Assembly (NCBI RefSeq): GCF_000733295.1 | Contig: NZ_JPMI01000090.1 | Coordinates: 1-54,266 of the forward strand | Origin: Archangium violaceum Cb vi76 | GTDB lineage: Bacteria > Myxococcota > Myxococcia > Myxococcales > Myxococcaceae | DNA length: 54,266 bases | Reading direction: 5' to 3' | Part shown: positions 17,384 through 26,074 of the stretch, in pieces | Position numbering within the stretch: position 1 is the first letter of the stretch | Layout of the letters: every line of letters starts with the position of its first letter | Notes under the pieces: model-generated | The model's database searches: none | What the model was told of the DNA's origin: nothing | Seen by the model: only the letters and a program-made list of their open reading frames with translations | Program-made: the position numbers and the translations under genes

Positions 17384-18933
17384 TCCTTCTGGCCCTGCTG
17401 ACGATCCTCGCGGGCGGTCATGAGCTGCCGGTAGGGGATGACGCGCACCAGCTCCGCGAGCGTGGTCTGCCCGGAGGCGATCTTCTCCATCGCGTCCTCC
17501 ACGAGGGTACGGAAGCCGTGCGCCCGCGCATGGCGGCGGAGCTGCGCGCCGTGGGCCCCCTGGGCGATCAGCTCCTGCAGCCCCGGGTCCACCACGAGCA
17601 GTTCGTAGATACCGACGCGCCCGCGGTAGCCGGTGTGGCGGCACTCCTCGCAACCCACGCCCGTCTGGGGCTGGATGCCGTCCAGCAGGGGGCCGAGCAG
17701 CTCCTTCTGCTTCCGGGTGGGCTCGGCGGGCGCCACGCACTTCGGGCAGTTGCGGCGCACGAGCCGCTGGGCCAGCACCGCGAGCAGCGAGTCCGCGATG
17801 TCGGTGTCATCCAGCTCCAGGCCGCGGAGCCGGCCCACGGCGCCCACGGCATCCGCGGTGTGGAGCGTGCCGAGCACCACGTGCCCGGTGGCCGCGGCGT
17901 TGAGCGCCATGGTGCCCGTCTCCTGGTCGCGGATCTCCCCCACGAGCATCACGTTGGGATCCTGCCGCAGCAGCGCGCGCAGCAGCAGCGCGTGCGACAT
18001 CTGCGAGGTGACCTCCTTCTGGTTCACCTTGGGGACGTAGTACTCGATGGGGTCCTCGGCGGTGATGATCTTCTTGCGCCCATCGTTGAGCTGCGCGAGT
18101 GCCCCGTAGAGGGTGGTCGTCTTCCCGCTGCCGGTGGGGCCGGTGACGAGGATGAGGCCCTCGGGATTGGAGAGCAGGTTGAGGAACACCCGCTCCGTGT
18201 CCGGGCTCATGCCCAGCTTGCTCACGGGGACGAGCCCCGCGCTCGAATCCAGCACGCGGATGACCACGTCCTCGCCGCCCGGGCTCGGCACCACGCTCAC
18301 CCGGTAGTCGACGACCTTGTGCTCCTCGTCCTGGACGAGCACGGCGCGGATGCGGCCGTCCTGGGGCTTGCGGCGCTCGGTGATGTCCATCCCGGCGAGG
18401 ATCTTGATGCGGCTGACCACCTCCTGCACGGACTCCGGATCCATGTCCGTGAAGGCCTGGTGCAGGATGCCGTCGATGCGGTAGCGCAGGTCCACATCGT
18501 CGCGGTAGCTCTCGATGTGGATGTCCGAGGCCTTGCGCTCGAGGGCGCCGGCGAGGATGTCATCCACCAGCTCGACGGGCGTGGGCGGCTGCCGCGAGGG
18601 CAGGCGCTTGCGGATGACGAGATCCGCCTTCGTCTGGGGCCCGGCCCCGAAGCCCGTCCGCAGGGCCGTTTCGATCTCGTAGAGGTTGAGCTTCACCGGC
18701 TGGATGGCCCGCTGCAGGAAGTCGGAGATCCGGAAGCGCAGGGACTGGTTGTCCGGATCCGCCATGCCGATGGTGACGGGTGCATCGGGCGCCTGCGCGT
18801 CGATCTTCCCCAGCACCACCACGGAGTGGCGGCGGCAGAACGGCTCCGGCAGCAGCCTCATGGAGTGGCGGTCGAGGGTGTACTGCGAGAGCTCGGAGAA
18901 GGTGTCTGACCCTTGGGCCATGGCGGTGGGCAT
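17350..18933 (-). CDS. GspE/PilB-family secretion ATPase
   Basis: 527 residues. It has an N-terminal MshEN/GspE-N domain (about 20-90), then the ATPase core with the Asp box ASDIHIE (135-141), Walker A GPTGSGKT (265-272), Walker B VGEIRDQE (331-338) and the His box region TLHTAD. A zinc finger follows with CPKC (396-399) and CEEC (428-431). Such hexameric ATPases power type II secretion or type IV pilus assembly. No other T2SS/pilus gene is nearby, so its partner machine is unknown. The C-terminal SPSGSGSG is encoded by REP copy A and probably replaced or extended the original end. Length is close to that of GspE. Confidence 0.88.
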   Translation of the reverse strand: MPTAMAQGSDTFSELSQYTLDRHSMRLLPEPFCRRHSVVVLGKIDAQAPDAPVTIGMADPDNQSLRFRISDFLQRAIQPVKLNLYEIETALRTGFGAGPQTKADLVIRKRLPSRQPPTPVELVDDILAGALERKASDIHIESYRDDVDLRYRIDGILHQAFTDMDPESVQEVVSRIKILAGMDITERRKPQDGRIRAVLVQDEEHKVVDYRVSVVPSPGGEDVVIRVLDSSAGLVPVSKLGMSPDTERVFLNLLSNPEGLILVTGPTGSGKTTTLYGALAQLNDGRKKIITAEDPIEYYVPKVNQKEVTSQMSHALLLRALLRQDPNVMLVGEIRDQETGTMALNAAATGHVVLGTLHTADAVGAVGRLRGLELDDTDIADSLLAVLAQRLVRRNCPKCVAPAEPTRKQKELLGPLLDGIQPQTGVGCEECRHTGYRGRVGIYELLVVDPGLQELIAQGAHGAQLRRHARAHGFRTLVEDAMEKIASGQTTLAELVRVIPYRQLMTAREDRQQGQKDVPSPSGSGSG

Positions 18934-19051
18934 AGCACGCCCGGCCGCGGGCCCAGGACTCCAGGCACACGATGACGGGGATGGGGCGGTCCGTTATCGT
19001 CCGTTTTCGGGCTCGGGCCGGGGGGCCCTGTCACGCCGAGGGGGTTCGCAC

Positions 19052-21016
19052 ATGAAGATGCGTCGACTGGTGGTCTCCACCGCGCTGGCGGTGGTGCTGG
19101 GGGGCTGTCCCACGCCTCCGCCGAATCCGGACCCGGACCCGAATCCACCCGAGGAGCAGGGGCCCTTCCTGTCCGACACGCCGCTCTGGGTGCTGGAGGC
19201 GCCCGCGTCGCTCCGGCAGTCGTGCTTCGGCAGCTCCATCGCGCTCGGGGACGTGAACGGGGACGGGAAGAAGGACCTGGTGGTCGTGGCGCCTCCGTGC
19301 TCGTCGATGACGGGCAAGGGCTCGCTCGTCCTCTACGCCGGCAATGGCTCTTCCTTCTCCGAGCCCATCATCGCCGAGCTGGACTGGCAGAACCCCACCC
19401 CGACCGTCAGCGGGCGCGGCAGCGTGGTGTCCATCGGAAACGTGAATGGGGACGGCTTCGCCGACATCCTCGTCCGCTCCCAGTCCGCGGGGACGCTCGT
19501 CTTCGCGGGCAAGGCGGACCTCGGGGCGGTGCTCCAGGAGCCCCTGTTCCGCGTGCCGTTCATCGGCGTCCACTACGCGGCCCTGCTCAGTGATCTCGAT
19601 GGGGATGGGCTCGATGACCTCGTCGTCAACCAGGCCTCGACACGGCGGACCAGCATCTACCGCGCCACGCCCGGTGCGGACGCTCCGTTCACCCTGGTGA
19701 GGACGTTCATGGACCGGGCGACGCGGACCCTCCGGGTGGGGGACCTCGATGGCGATGGGACGGGAGAGTTGCTGCTCGTGACGGCGGCGGGCTCCCAGCT
19801 CTACTCCGGCTGCAAGGTGGAGGAGCCCGGGGTCTGCGAGGGCGGGCTGCGCGTCTCGCCCACCTGGACGGCCCCCGAGTCCCTGCTGGCGTTGTTCCCG
19901 GACCAGAACGGGGATGGCCACCACGAGGCCGTGTTGGGCTACCAGGGCCGGATGGCGGTGCATCTCGTCCAGCCGGGAGGCGGCATCTCCCCGGCGCCCA
20001 TCTGGAGCATCTTCGCGGACCCGGCATACCCCGGCTTCAATCAGTCGTTGGCCCTTTCGCAGGTGGGGGACCTGGACAAGAACGGCCAGGAATCCGAGTT
20101 CGTGCTGAGCGCGTTCGGGCGCCTGTACGCGTTCTTTCCCAAGCAGGCGCTCTCCGCCGAGATGCGTCCGGATTGGGCCTGGCCGAGGCGCGACTCCGTG
20201 GGCCCGGAGTTCCCGGGGCTCGTGAGCTTCGCGACCGTGGGCGCGGGAGATCTCAACGGGGATGGCTACCCCGACTTCCTCGCGGGCCTGGCCCCGCCGG
20301 TGGACCAGTTGACGCCGACGATGCCGCAGCGGCCGGGACGGGTGGTGGCGTATGGGGGAGGCAAGGTGCCGTCCCTGGAGCCCGCGCCCTTCCTGCGGCT
20401 GCCCGCCGCGTGCGGACTGTCGAGCAGCGGGGGCAAGCCGGACATGACGGTGGACGCGGATGTCATCTCCCGCTCGGTGTACATCGAGCGGCGCGACTTC
20501 CCGGAGACGGCCTGCGAGGTGGTGGAGGGCTGCGTGGGTGCACCCGGAAACCGCCGGCTGCTGCGCTTCAGCGTGTCCATTCCGAACCTGGGCTCGGGCT
20601 CCGTGCGCATTCCGCCCCCCGAGACGCGGCCGGACCTCTATGAGTTCGACTCGTGCCACCAGCATGAGCACCTGGTCGGGTTCGCCAGCTATGAGCTGGT
20701 GGACTCGGGCAACGCGGTGGTGACCGTGGGCCGCAAGCAGGGCTTCTTCCTGGTGGACCTGGTGCCCTACTGCGGAGACGCGCCGCCCCCGTTCCTCGAT
20801 CCCGAGGGCGCTCAGGGCATCTCGCCGGGCTGGGCCGACGTGTACGCCGGGGACTACCCGTGCCAGTGGCTGGACATCACGGATGTGCCGGATGGCACGT
20901 ACGCGCTGCGCGTCGGCGTGGACAAGAGCGACATCGTCGACGAAGAGGACGTGCATCCCAACTCCGTCGACGTGCGGGTGAAGATCTCCGGCACCACCGT
21001 GGAGATCGTTCCGTAG
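19052..21016 (+). CDS. FG-GAP repeat lipoprotein with lysyl-oxidase-like C-terminal domain
   Basis: 654 residues. The signal peptide ends in lipobox VLGGC (Cys19), followed by a Pro/Asp linker. Residues about 50-430 hold five or more FG-GAP/VCBS-type repeats with Ca-binding DxNGDG signatures (GDVNGDGKKD, GNVNGDGFAD, SDLDGDGLDD, GDLNGDGYPD). Residues about 450-654 resemble lysyl oxidase: FDSCHQHEHLVGFASYEL provides the copper-binding HxHxH (His536, 538, 540), with later KQGFFLVDL, GISPGWADVY and CQWLDITDVPDGTYAL. A surface copper amine oxidase modifying lysines is the likely role. GspE-like gene is divergent. Confidence 0.85.
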   Translation: MKMRRLVVSTALAVVLGGCPTPPPNPDPDPNPPEEQGPFLSDTPLWVLEAPASLRQSCFGSSIALGDVNGDGKKDLVVVAPPCSSMTGKGSLVLYAGNGSSFSEPIIAELDWQNPTPTVSGRGSVVSIGNVNGDGFADILVRSQSAGTLVFAGKADLGAVLQEPLFRVPFIGVHYAALLSDLDGDGLDDLVVNQASTRRTSIYRATPGADAPFTLVRTFMDRATRTLRVGDLDGDGTGELLLVTAAGSQLYSGCKVEEPGVCEGGLRVSPTWTAPESLLALFPDQNGDGHHEAVLGYQGRMAVHLVQPGGGISPAPIWSIFADPAYPGFNQSLALSQVGDLDKNGQESEFVLSAFGRLYAFFPKQALSAEMRPDWAWPRRDSVGPEFPGLVSFATVGAGDLNGDGYPDFLAGLAPPVDQLTPTMPQRPGRVVAYGGGKVPSLEPAPFLRLPAACGLSSSGGKPDMTVDADVISRSVYIERRDFPETACEVVEGCVGAPGNRRLLRFSVSIPNLGSGSVRIPPPETRPDLYEFDSCHQHEHLVGFASYELVDSGNAVVTVGRKQGFFLVDLVPYCGDAPPPFLDPEGAQGISPGWADVYAGDYPCQWLDITDVPDGTYALRVGVDKSDIVDEEDVHPNSVDVRVKISGTTVEIVP

Positions 21017-21027
21017 AAACGGCCCGT

Positions 21028-21051
21028 GCTCCGGGGCTGCACCCCCGGAGC
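21028..21051. terminator. Bidirectional hairpin between convergent genes
   Basis: A perfect 9-bp stem (gctccgggg / ccccggagc) with a 6-base loop lies 12 bp past the oxidase stop and 27 bp before the stop of the convergent lipoprotein gene. There is no T tract, as is common in high-GC genomes. It probably terminates transcription from both sides. Confidence 0.55.
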
Positions 21052-21077
21052 GCCCGGGACCTGGCGGGCACTACCCG

Positions 21078-21608
21078 CTACGGAGAGGCTGTACAGCCGC
21101 AGCCGCAGTCATCGGAGAAGGCGGACTGGCCCTCGGGACAGGTGAAGCGGATGACCGCGCACTGCTCGGGATCCTGCGAGACGTAGGTGCGGGCCGGATC
21201 GTCGTAGTTGCACGCGTTGGCCATGCAGCCGCAGCCGCAGTCGTTGAAGAAGGCGGACTGGCCCTCGGGGCAGGTGAAGCGGAGGGCGGCGCACCTGGCG
21301 GGGTCGCGGTTGACGTAGGTGTAGCCGGGCTCCTTGCCGGTGCAACTCTTCTTTTCCTCTCCGGTGGCCTGGCAGATGCCACCGCAGTCGCGGCCGCCCT
21401 GGTTGGGGTCGCAATCATCGTTGGGATCGTCGACGCAGGTGAGACCCTGGGCGCAGGGGATGCCCGCGAAGCCACCGCAGAATTCACCGTCCTGCGCTTC
21501 CGTCAGGGCCGCTGTCTGGCCGGCGGCATCGGCCGTGGGGATGCAGCCCGAGCCGAGAAGGGCGATACCCGCGACCAGTACCCAACGGGGAATGAGACGT
21601 AGGGGCAT
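21078..21608 (-). CDS. Cysteine-rich lipoprotein with duplicated CPEGQSAF module
   Basis: 176 residues. The signal peptide has lipobox LLGSGC (Cys22). A Cys-rich EFCGGFAGIPCAQGLTCVDDP module of the kind common in myxobacterial secreted proteins (residues about 43-80) comes next. Two tandem repeats of roughly 45 residues follow, each ending RFTCPEGQSAF then DCGCGC. The disulfide-rich surface domains resemble Kazal/follistatin-like folds and may bind proteins. No enzymatic residues are seen. It is convergent with the lysyl-oxidase-like gene. Confidence 0.75.
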   Translation of the reverse strand: MPLRLIPRWVLVAGIALLGSGCIPTADAAGQTAALTEAQDGEFCGGFAGIPCAQGLTCVDDPNDDCDPNQGGRDCGGICQATGEEKKSCTGKEPGYTYVNRDPARCAALRFTCPEGQSAFFNDCGCGCMANACNYDDPARTYVSQDPEQCAVIRFTCPEGQSAFSDDCGCGCTASP

Positions 21609-21747
21609 GAGAACTCTCCTTTACGAGACAGAAATCGGCACGGAGAGTGCGGTTTGGGGGAGGCGGGCGGGCAGGCCCTCCGTGAGCAGGTGGGAGGGGG
21701 TTGTCCGTCGAGGCGGTGAATTTTCCTCGGGAGTCCCTTCGAGGTAG

Positions 21748-22656
21748 ATGGGCGAGGACATGGCCAGCCGGACGATGAAGCTGAAGCAGAGCACGGGCAC
21801 CACGGGGAAGGTGAAGCAGGCGAAGCAGACGACCACGGGCAAGTCGCGCCAGGTGGCGAAGGCGCCCGCGAGTGGCGGATGGCTGAGCCGGGTGCTGATG
21901 GCGGTGTTCCTGGTGCTGGTGGTGTTCGCGTCCTACGAGTACGCGAGCCTGCCGTCGGCGGAGCCGTTGCTGAAGCAGAACCCGAAGCTGACGGCGCTGA
22001 TGGAGCAGCGCGCGGAGGAGGCGCGGGAGGCGGGCCAGAAGCCGAGGCGCCGCCAGCACTGGGTCGGGCTGTCGAGCGTGTCGCGGCATGCGATCGACGC
22101 GGTGCTGCTGTCGGAGGACGCGAGCTTCTACCTGCACGAGGGCGTGGACACGAAGGAACTGGAGAACGCGCTGGAAGACGCGGTGCGCAAGGGGAAGCTG
22201 GGGCGGGGCGCGTCGACGATCACCCAGCAGTTGGCGAAGAACCTCTGGCTGTCGACGGACCGGAGCCTGCTGCGCAAGGGCAAGGAGTTGATCCTCGCGC
22301 ACCGGCTGGAGGAGTCGCTGCCGAAGAACCGGATCCTCACGCTGTACATGAACGTGGTGGAGTGGGGGAACGGGGTGTACGGAATCGAAGCGGGGGCGCG
22401 GGAGCACTTCGGGGTCTCGGCCTCGGAGCTGACGCCGGCGCAGGGGGCGATCCTGGCGTCGATGCTGCCGGCGCCGCGCAAGAGGTCGCCGTCGTCGGGC
22501 TCGAAGGCGCTGAAGAAGCGGGCGCACTGGGTCATCGAGCAGATGGAAGTGGTGAAGCGGCTCAACGCGGAGCAGGCGAGGGTGGCGCACGCGGAGATCG
22601 ATCGGATCCTCGATGGGATGCAGCCGCAGGAGTCCGAGGACGAAGCGGCAGGCTGA
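21748..22656 (+). CDS. mtgA: Monofunctional peptidoglycan glycosyltransferase (GT51)
   Basis: 302 residues. A Lys-rich cytoplasmic N-terminus (about 1-45), one membrane anchor (about 46-64), then a GT51 transglycosylase domain. Catalytic motif 1 is SEDASFYLHEGVD (conserved Glu in SED), motif 2 is GRGASTITQQLAKNLWL, and motif 3 is MNVVEWGNGVYGIEAGAREHFG. There is no transpeptidase domain, so this is an MtgA-type enzyme that polymerises lipid II. The start may be 21748 or the in-frame ATG at 21760. Spacing to the divergent lipoprotein gene is about 140 bp. Confidence 0.9.
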   Translation: MGEDMASRTMKLKQSTGTTGKVKQAKQTTTGKSRQVAKAPASGGWLSRVLMAVFLVLVVFASYEYASLPSAEPLLKQNPKLTALMEQRAEEAREAGQKPRRRQHWVGLSSVSRHAIDAVLLSEDASFYLHEGVDTKELENALEDAVRKGKLGRGASTITQQLAKNLWLSTDRSLLRKGKELILAHRLEESLPKNRILTLYMNVVEWGNGVYGIEAGAREHFGVSASELTPAQGAILASMLPAPRKRSPSSGSKALKKRAHWVIEQMEVVKRLNAEQARVAHAEIDRILDGMQPQESEDEAAG

Positions 22657-22890
22657 GTCCAATCACCCATTTATTTTCCCGCGCCTCCTCAGTCTATTGG
22701 CCAGCGTAATCATTCGATCTCAAGTGGGGCAGCTCCGGTGAGTACGGGCCGCGATGCCCTCCATGGCGCCGGGAAGGGCCCGCCAAGCCTCGGAGACTGT
22801 CCCGGGGTCTCCCATGCCCCGGGCCCTCAACAACGCTCTACGGGGCTCCTGCGATTTGTGTCCTTCACCCGAGCGCCCAGCCCCAGCCGG
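22657..22890. other. Intergenic region with small hairpin
   Basis: This gap separates the convergent transglycosylase and DUSAM genes. A short hairpin (cccgggg / ccccggg, loop 9) lies at 22801-22823 and could terminate either transcript. No convincing open frame or RNA gene was seen. Confidence 0.4.
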
Positions 22891-23679
22891 TCACGACTCC
22901 GGGGACGGACTGTCGAGGCCCCTTAGCTGTTCCTCGGCCATCCGCCGGTATTGCGGCACGATCTCCACGGCGAGCACGTCACGCATCTGCTGGCGCGCAC
23001 CTTCGACGTCACCTGAGTCCCGTAGGCTCGTCATCCGGTACATCGAGCGTAGGAACCGGCTTTGGGCCTTCCGGAAGCGAGAGAGGATCATCCCCATCAG
23101 GGCCTCGGCGCCTTCCGGGCTCTTTAGGGCTTCTTCGGTCTCGGCTTCGGTGATGGCTGCCGTGGGGGCGGTCTGACGAACAAGGGCGCGCAAGTCGTCG
23201 GTGATTTCCAGGGGGTGACCCTGCTGGATGCGTTGCGCGAGAACGGCGAGCTGTTGCCGGTCGTGAAGGTCCGGATTGATCCGCCCGGTCGCGAGCACTT
23301 CCGAAAGCCCGGTCAATTCGTCGAGTAGGATCTTGGCCTGCTCCCGGTAGAAAGGGACGATCTCCACGGCGAGCACGTCACGAATGACTTGCTGTGCCCC
23401 GTCCAGGTCCCCTTTCTCTTGAAGCTCCTCCACCCGGTCTTCGGCCTTACCGAGTCGATTCGATCCATCCCGGATGCGTTGGCGAATCTCCCTTAGCAGG
23501 GTCGTTGCGGTGGGCAGCCCGTGCAGAGCATCTTTCGCGTCCTGCTCGCTGATGGCCACCTGCTGAGCGGTCCGCAAAAGAAGGGCGCGCGTCTCGTCGG
23601 TGAGTTCCAACGGGATACCGTTTTCGTGAACGTCACGAGACAACTCCCGCACCTCGTCCCAGTCCGTCTCTTCGGTCAT
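22891..23679 (-). CDS. Tandem DUSAM (DUF2379) domain protein
   Basis: 262 residues made of two homologous halves. Each has the pattern LELTDE/LEITDDxRALxxxTA followed by an EEALK/KDALHG segment, a coiled region, and AxQQVIRDVLAVEIVPFYR / ARQQMRDVLAVEIVPQYR. This is the DUSAM domain, a paralogous family described from Myxococcus; its function is unknown. The ATG at 23679 has a strong GGAGGTG ribosome-binding site 7 bp upstream, which decides against the in-frame ATG at 23727. It follows the Cys-rich lipoprotein gene by 14 bp and is likely cotranscribed. Most family members I remember carry one copy of the domain. Confidence 0.85.
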   Translation of the reverse strand: MTEETDWDEVRELSRDVHENGIPLELTDETRALLLRTAQQVAISEQDAKDALHGLPTATTLLREIRQRIRDGSNRLGKAEDRVEELQEKGDLDGAQQVIRDVLAVEIVPFYREQAKILLDELTGLSEVLATGRINPDLHDRQQLAVLAQRIQQGHPLEITDDLRALVRQTAPTAAITEAETEEALKSPEGAEALMGMILSRFRKAQSRFLRSMYRMTSLRDSGDVEGARQQMRDVLAVEIVPQYRRMAEEQLRGLDSPSPES

Positions 23680-23693
23680 TTGCGCACCTCCAC

Positions 23694-24152
23694 CTACTCT
23701 TTTCCGTGGCACTTCTTGGAAGGCCACTCATGCTGCCCCTCACACAAGCGCAGGCAGTCGTGGCAATTGCCCGTCCATTTACGATCCTGGCACCTGTTGT
23801 ACTTGCGAATGCAATCCTGTTTCCACTCGGGCAGAGCATCGTTGTTGGAGTAGTCGTCATCGTCAGCATCGGAGCCAGCGCGCACAGCCCGGAGCACCTG
23901 ATCAACCTCAGATTGCGTGGCTCCACAGGCGCCCACTGGGTCGTGCGGATGCTTCTTGATGCAGCAGGTCATTGTTGAGTCACCGGGGCGGCAGTCCATC
24001 GTGGCCGCTTGCGCCAGGAGGATGGGGCGCTTCGACGTACAGTGCGTCCCACCGGAACAGGTGGAGTGCGCCCTACTGGCCGAGCAACCGGACGCGAACA
24101 GCCCCCAAAGCAAGGCCACACCCACGAACACAACGGAAGTCAAGTGTTTCAT
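23694..24152 (-). CDS. Cysteine-rich lipoprotein of a myxobacterial family
   Basis: 152 residues. Signal peptide with lipobox FASGC (Cys23), then PGDSTMTCCIKKHPHDPVGACGAT, an acidic linker (SDADDDDY), and a C-terminal Cys/His module LPEWKQDCIRKYNRCQDRKWTGNCHDCLRLC. I have seen similar C-terminal modules in small myxobacterial secreted proteins, some next to toxin-immunity loci, but I cannot assign an activity. It is the first gene of a two-gene unit with the DUSAM gene. Base composition is lower in GC than the window average. Confidence 0.7.
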   Translation of the reverse strand: MKHLTSVVFVGVALLWGLFASGCSASRAHSTCSGGTHCTSKRPILLAQAATMDCRPGDSTMTCCIKKHPHDPVGACGATQSEVDQVLRAVRAGSDADDDDYSNNDALPEWKQDCIRKYNRCQDRKWTGNCHDCLRLCEGQHEWPSKKCHGKE

Positions 24153-24251
24153 GCGGCCAGCGTAGAGCAGTCTCTTTTCGAGATGCTACGACGGGTCATG
24201 GCTCGGGGGTCTGGCCGCTCGCGCACCTTATCTGGTAGGTTAACCCGCGAT

Positions 24252-25193
24252 ATGCGGAACCTCTTACCTCCCCGGTCTACCCTTCTTCTCGTCCTCCTGG
24301 CGTCTGCGGCCATGGCTCGTGGACGTGATGTCAACGTGCGGAGTGCCTACATTTTCGGCCGCCATAAGGAGCGGGTGGATCGGCTGTACGTGACCCCCGA
24401 TGCGGCAACCATCCTCCGGTTCCAGCAGCCCTGCGATGCGGCAGGAACGAAAATGATTGGGTGGGAAGGTCGCTTCGAGCCGGTGGCGTGTGCCGGGAAG
24501 AGGGTGCTCATAGAGCCGATCCAAGCCCTTGAGCCAGAGGACCGATTCCTACTGGTCGTGAGGCTCGCGGATGGGACCGAAGTGCCATTCACCTTGATGG
24601 GTGCCACAAGGAAGGAAGGAGAGTGGCCAGACCAACAGGTGAACGTCTTCTTTGAACCGGATACCCGCGAAGCACTCAACGATCAGCTGAAGAACGCACG
24701 CGAGAGGGAAAACGGTCTCCTGGATGATGTGCGCCGGTTCTATCGGGAGGACACGCCAGACCATGCGCTCGCAAAGCTCGTAGCATTGGGGGCCATCAGA
24801 CAGACTCCGTTTAGGCTAATAAAGAAGCGCGTCATTAAGAGCGAAGGCGAGGAGACGACGGTCCGAATCTACAAGGGCAAAGCAAAGGCTGCGGTCTTGT
24901 TCACCGTAACGAACCATGACCCATCGAAGCCGTGGAATCTGCTTGAGGCTCGGCTAGTGACGATTCGCCCGGGTGAGGACCCGGAGCCCTACGTTTTCGG
25001 TGACAAGAAGCCCTTTGCCTTGCGTGCTGACCGGGACGAGATTGCCCCCGGTGAGTCCGGAAACGTGGCAATCGTCGTGGACCGGAGTGCGTTCAAAACG
25101 GAGAACGGGAACGCGGAATTGATCTTGGAAATTTACCGCAAGGATGGTTGGAGGCAGGCTTACGTTGTTCTAGATGAACGCCTCACGCGCTAG
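24252..25193 (+). CDS. DUF2381 family secreted protein
   Basis: 313 residues with a signal peptide (LLPPRSTLLLVLLASAAMARG). The body matches the DUF2381 paralogous family of myxobacteria: VNVRSAYIFGRHKERV near the N-terminus, VTPDAATILRFQQPC, a coiled middle (about 130-160), and a C-terminal domain with VVLFTV-like VLFTVTNHDPSKPW and ELILEIYRKDGWRQAYVVLDE. The function is unknown. In relatives it commonly precedes the small lipoprotein found next and a Ser/Thr kinase; no kinase follows here. The ATG at 24252 is chosen because it gives the signal peptide. Confidence 0.8.
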   Translation: MRNLLPPRSTLLLVLLASAAMARGRDVNVRSAYIFGRHKERVDRLYVTPDAATILRFQQPCDAAGTKMIGWEGRFEPVACAGKRVLIEPIQALEPEDRFLLVVRLADGTEVPFTLMGATRKEGEWPDQQVNVFFEPDTREALNDQLKNARERENGLLDDVRRFYREDTPDHALAKLVALGAIRQTPFRLIKKRVIKSEGEETTVRIYKGKAKAAVLFTVTNHDPSKPWNLLEARLVTIRPGEDPEPYVFGDKKPFALRADRDEIAPGESGNVAIVVDRSAFKTENGNAELILEIYRKDGWRQAYVVLDERLTR

Positions 25194-25207
25194 TAAGAGC
25201 GCACATT

Positions 25208-25696
25208 ATGTCAGCGAATAGAGCACCCCTACTCCCCTTTATTGGCCTGATTCTTACGTCTCTTGGCTGCCCGTCGGCGGGAGTGCCCCTGAGAGCGGAT
25301 GGCACCCCTGGTCCGGAGAAGTGCCCGGAAGAAGCCCTGAAGACGATGCGGATTCTTCGGATGCACGTCAGTGATGCTGCGGACGTGGAACTCGACGCGA
25401 ACCAGATTGGAGCGAGGCCCGTCACGCTCTATGAGGGGCCGGTCGAGAGCGTGCTTGACGGCACGCTTGGCACGCTTGAGCCCGCCACACGGCTTTACGG
25501 ACGGGTGTGGACGAGTGGACCACAGGTTGTCGTCCGGTACTACGAGGCGAAACCACCGGATGGAGATACCGTGCCCATTTGCGCGGTTGCCCGACTTGGG
25601 GATGGTCAACTCAGGAAGCGCCCCGAGTCGAAGCCCGGGACGGCCATTATCGAATTCTCCAACGCCTCGGTCTTTGTGGTGGACTCGTTCCGTTGA
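25208..25696 (+). CDS. Lipoprotein partner of DUF2381 protein
   Basis: 162 residues. Signal peptide with lipobox LTSLGC (Cys21). The body contains CPEEALKTMRILR, RPVTLYEGPVESVLDGTLG, TRLYGRVWTSGPQVVVRYYEA and a C-terminal AIIEFSNASVFVVDSFR. This matches, from memory, the lipoprotein that accompanies DUF2381 and a serine/threonine kinase in many myxobacterial loci. It begins 14 bp after the DUF2381 stop and so is probably cotranscribed. The expected kinase gene is missing, which suggests loss near the MITE downstream. Confidence 0.7.
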   Translation: MSANRAPLLPFIGLILTSLGCPSAGVPLRADGTPGPEKCPEEALKTMRILRMHVSDAADVELDANQIGARPVTLYEGPVESVLDGTLGTLEPATRLYGRVWTSGPQVVVRYYEAKPPDGDTVPICAVARLGDGQLRKRPESKPGTAIIEFSNASVFVVDSFR

Positions 25697-25980
25697 GCCG
25701 ACCCACCGGAACACCCTGCCCGAACGCCCCCACCCGCCACCCGGTCGGTTCACCTCGGGTGCGGGTCCCGTGTAGTTGCGGATGTAGCTTCGTGCGCCAG
25801 AGGGGGCCTGAATTTATGCGCTTCGAGCCCCCATCAATTCGACCTAAGGAGGCACGGAAGAATAAATGTTCCAATTGGGTTGGAGCCCAGCCCGGAGTGG
25901 CAATTGCTTTCGGAATACTCTTTCTTCCGAGCCCCCTAAGTACCTGAAGCCACTGGAGAACCCTTTTTTCACCCACTAAG
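25697..25980. other. Non-coding AT-richer stretch before MITE
   Basis: About 280 bp with composition more AT-rich than the genome. The only candidate is a 37-codon frame from an ATG at 25866 with AAGGAGG about 13 bp upstream; its protein is not recognised and is not called as a gene. It may be what is left of a kinase gene normally found after the lipoprotein. Confidence 0.35.
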
Positions 25981-26070
25981 GACCCTGGCGTAAATTAGTT
26001 GACCAACTTCCAGGCCCGCCGCACAGCGGGCCAATGCCATACCATTGGGAGTTTTATTTACGCCAGGGTC
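25981..26070. mobile_element. 90-bp MITE with 15-bp TIRs and 5-bp target duplication
   Basis: The terminal repeats gaccctggcgtaaat (25981-25995) and atttacgccagggtc (26056-26070) are perfect inverted copies. The element is flanked on both sides by ctaag (25976-25980 and 26071-26075), a 5-bp direct repeat consistent with target-site duplication. The centre has a small palindrome (cccgccgcacagcggg) and no coding frame. It fits a non-autonomous miniature transposable element. The parent transposase is not in the window. Confidence 0.8.
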
Positions 26071-26074
26071 CTAA

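Noticed and set aside
17518-18909. Open frame of 463 codons on the plus strand
   Set aside because: Shadow of the GspE-like gene, which has complete ATPase motifs.
22801-22823. Hairpin as a possible transposon end
   Set aside because: Only 7-bp arms without a partner or target duplication; more likely a terminator.
25866-25979. Possible 37-codon gene with AAGGAGG upstream
   Set aside because: Spacing of about 13 bp is long, the product is unrecognisable, and it abuts a MITE; kept only as a note.
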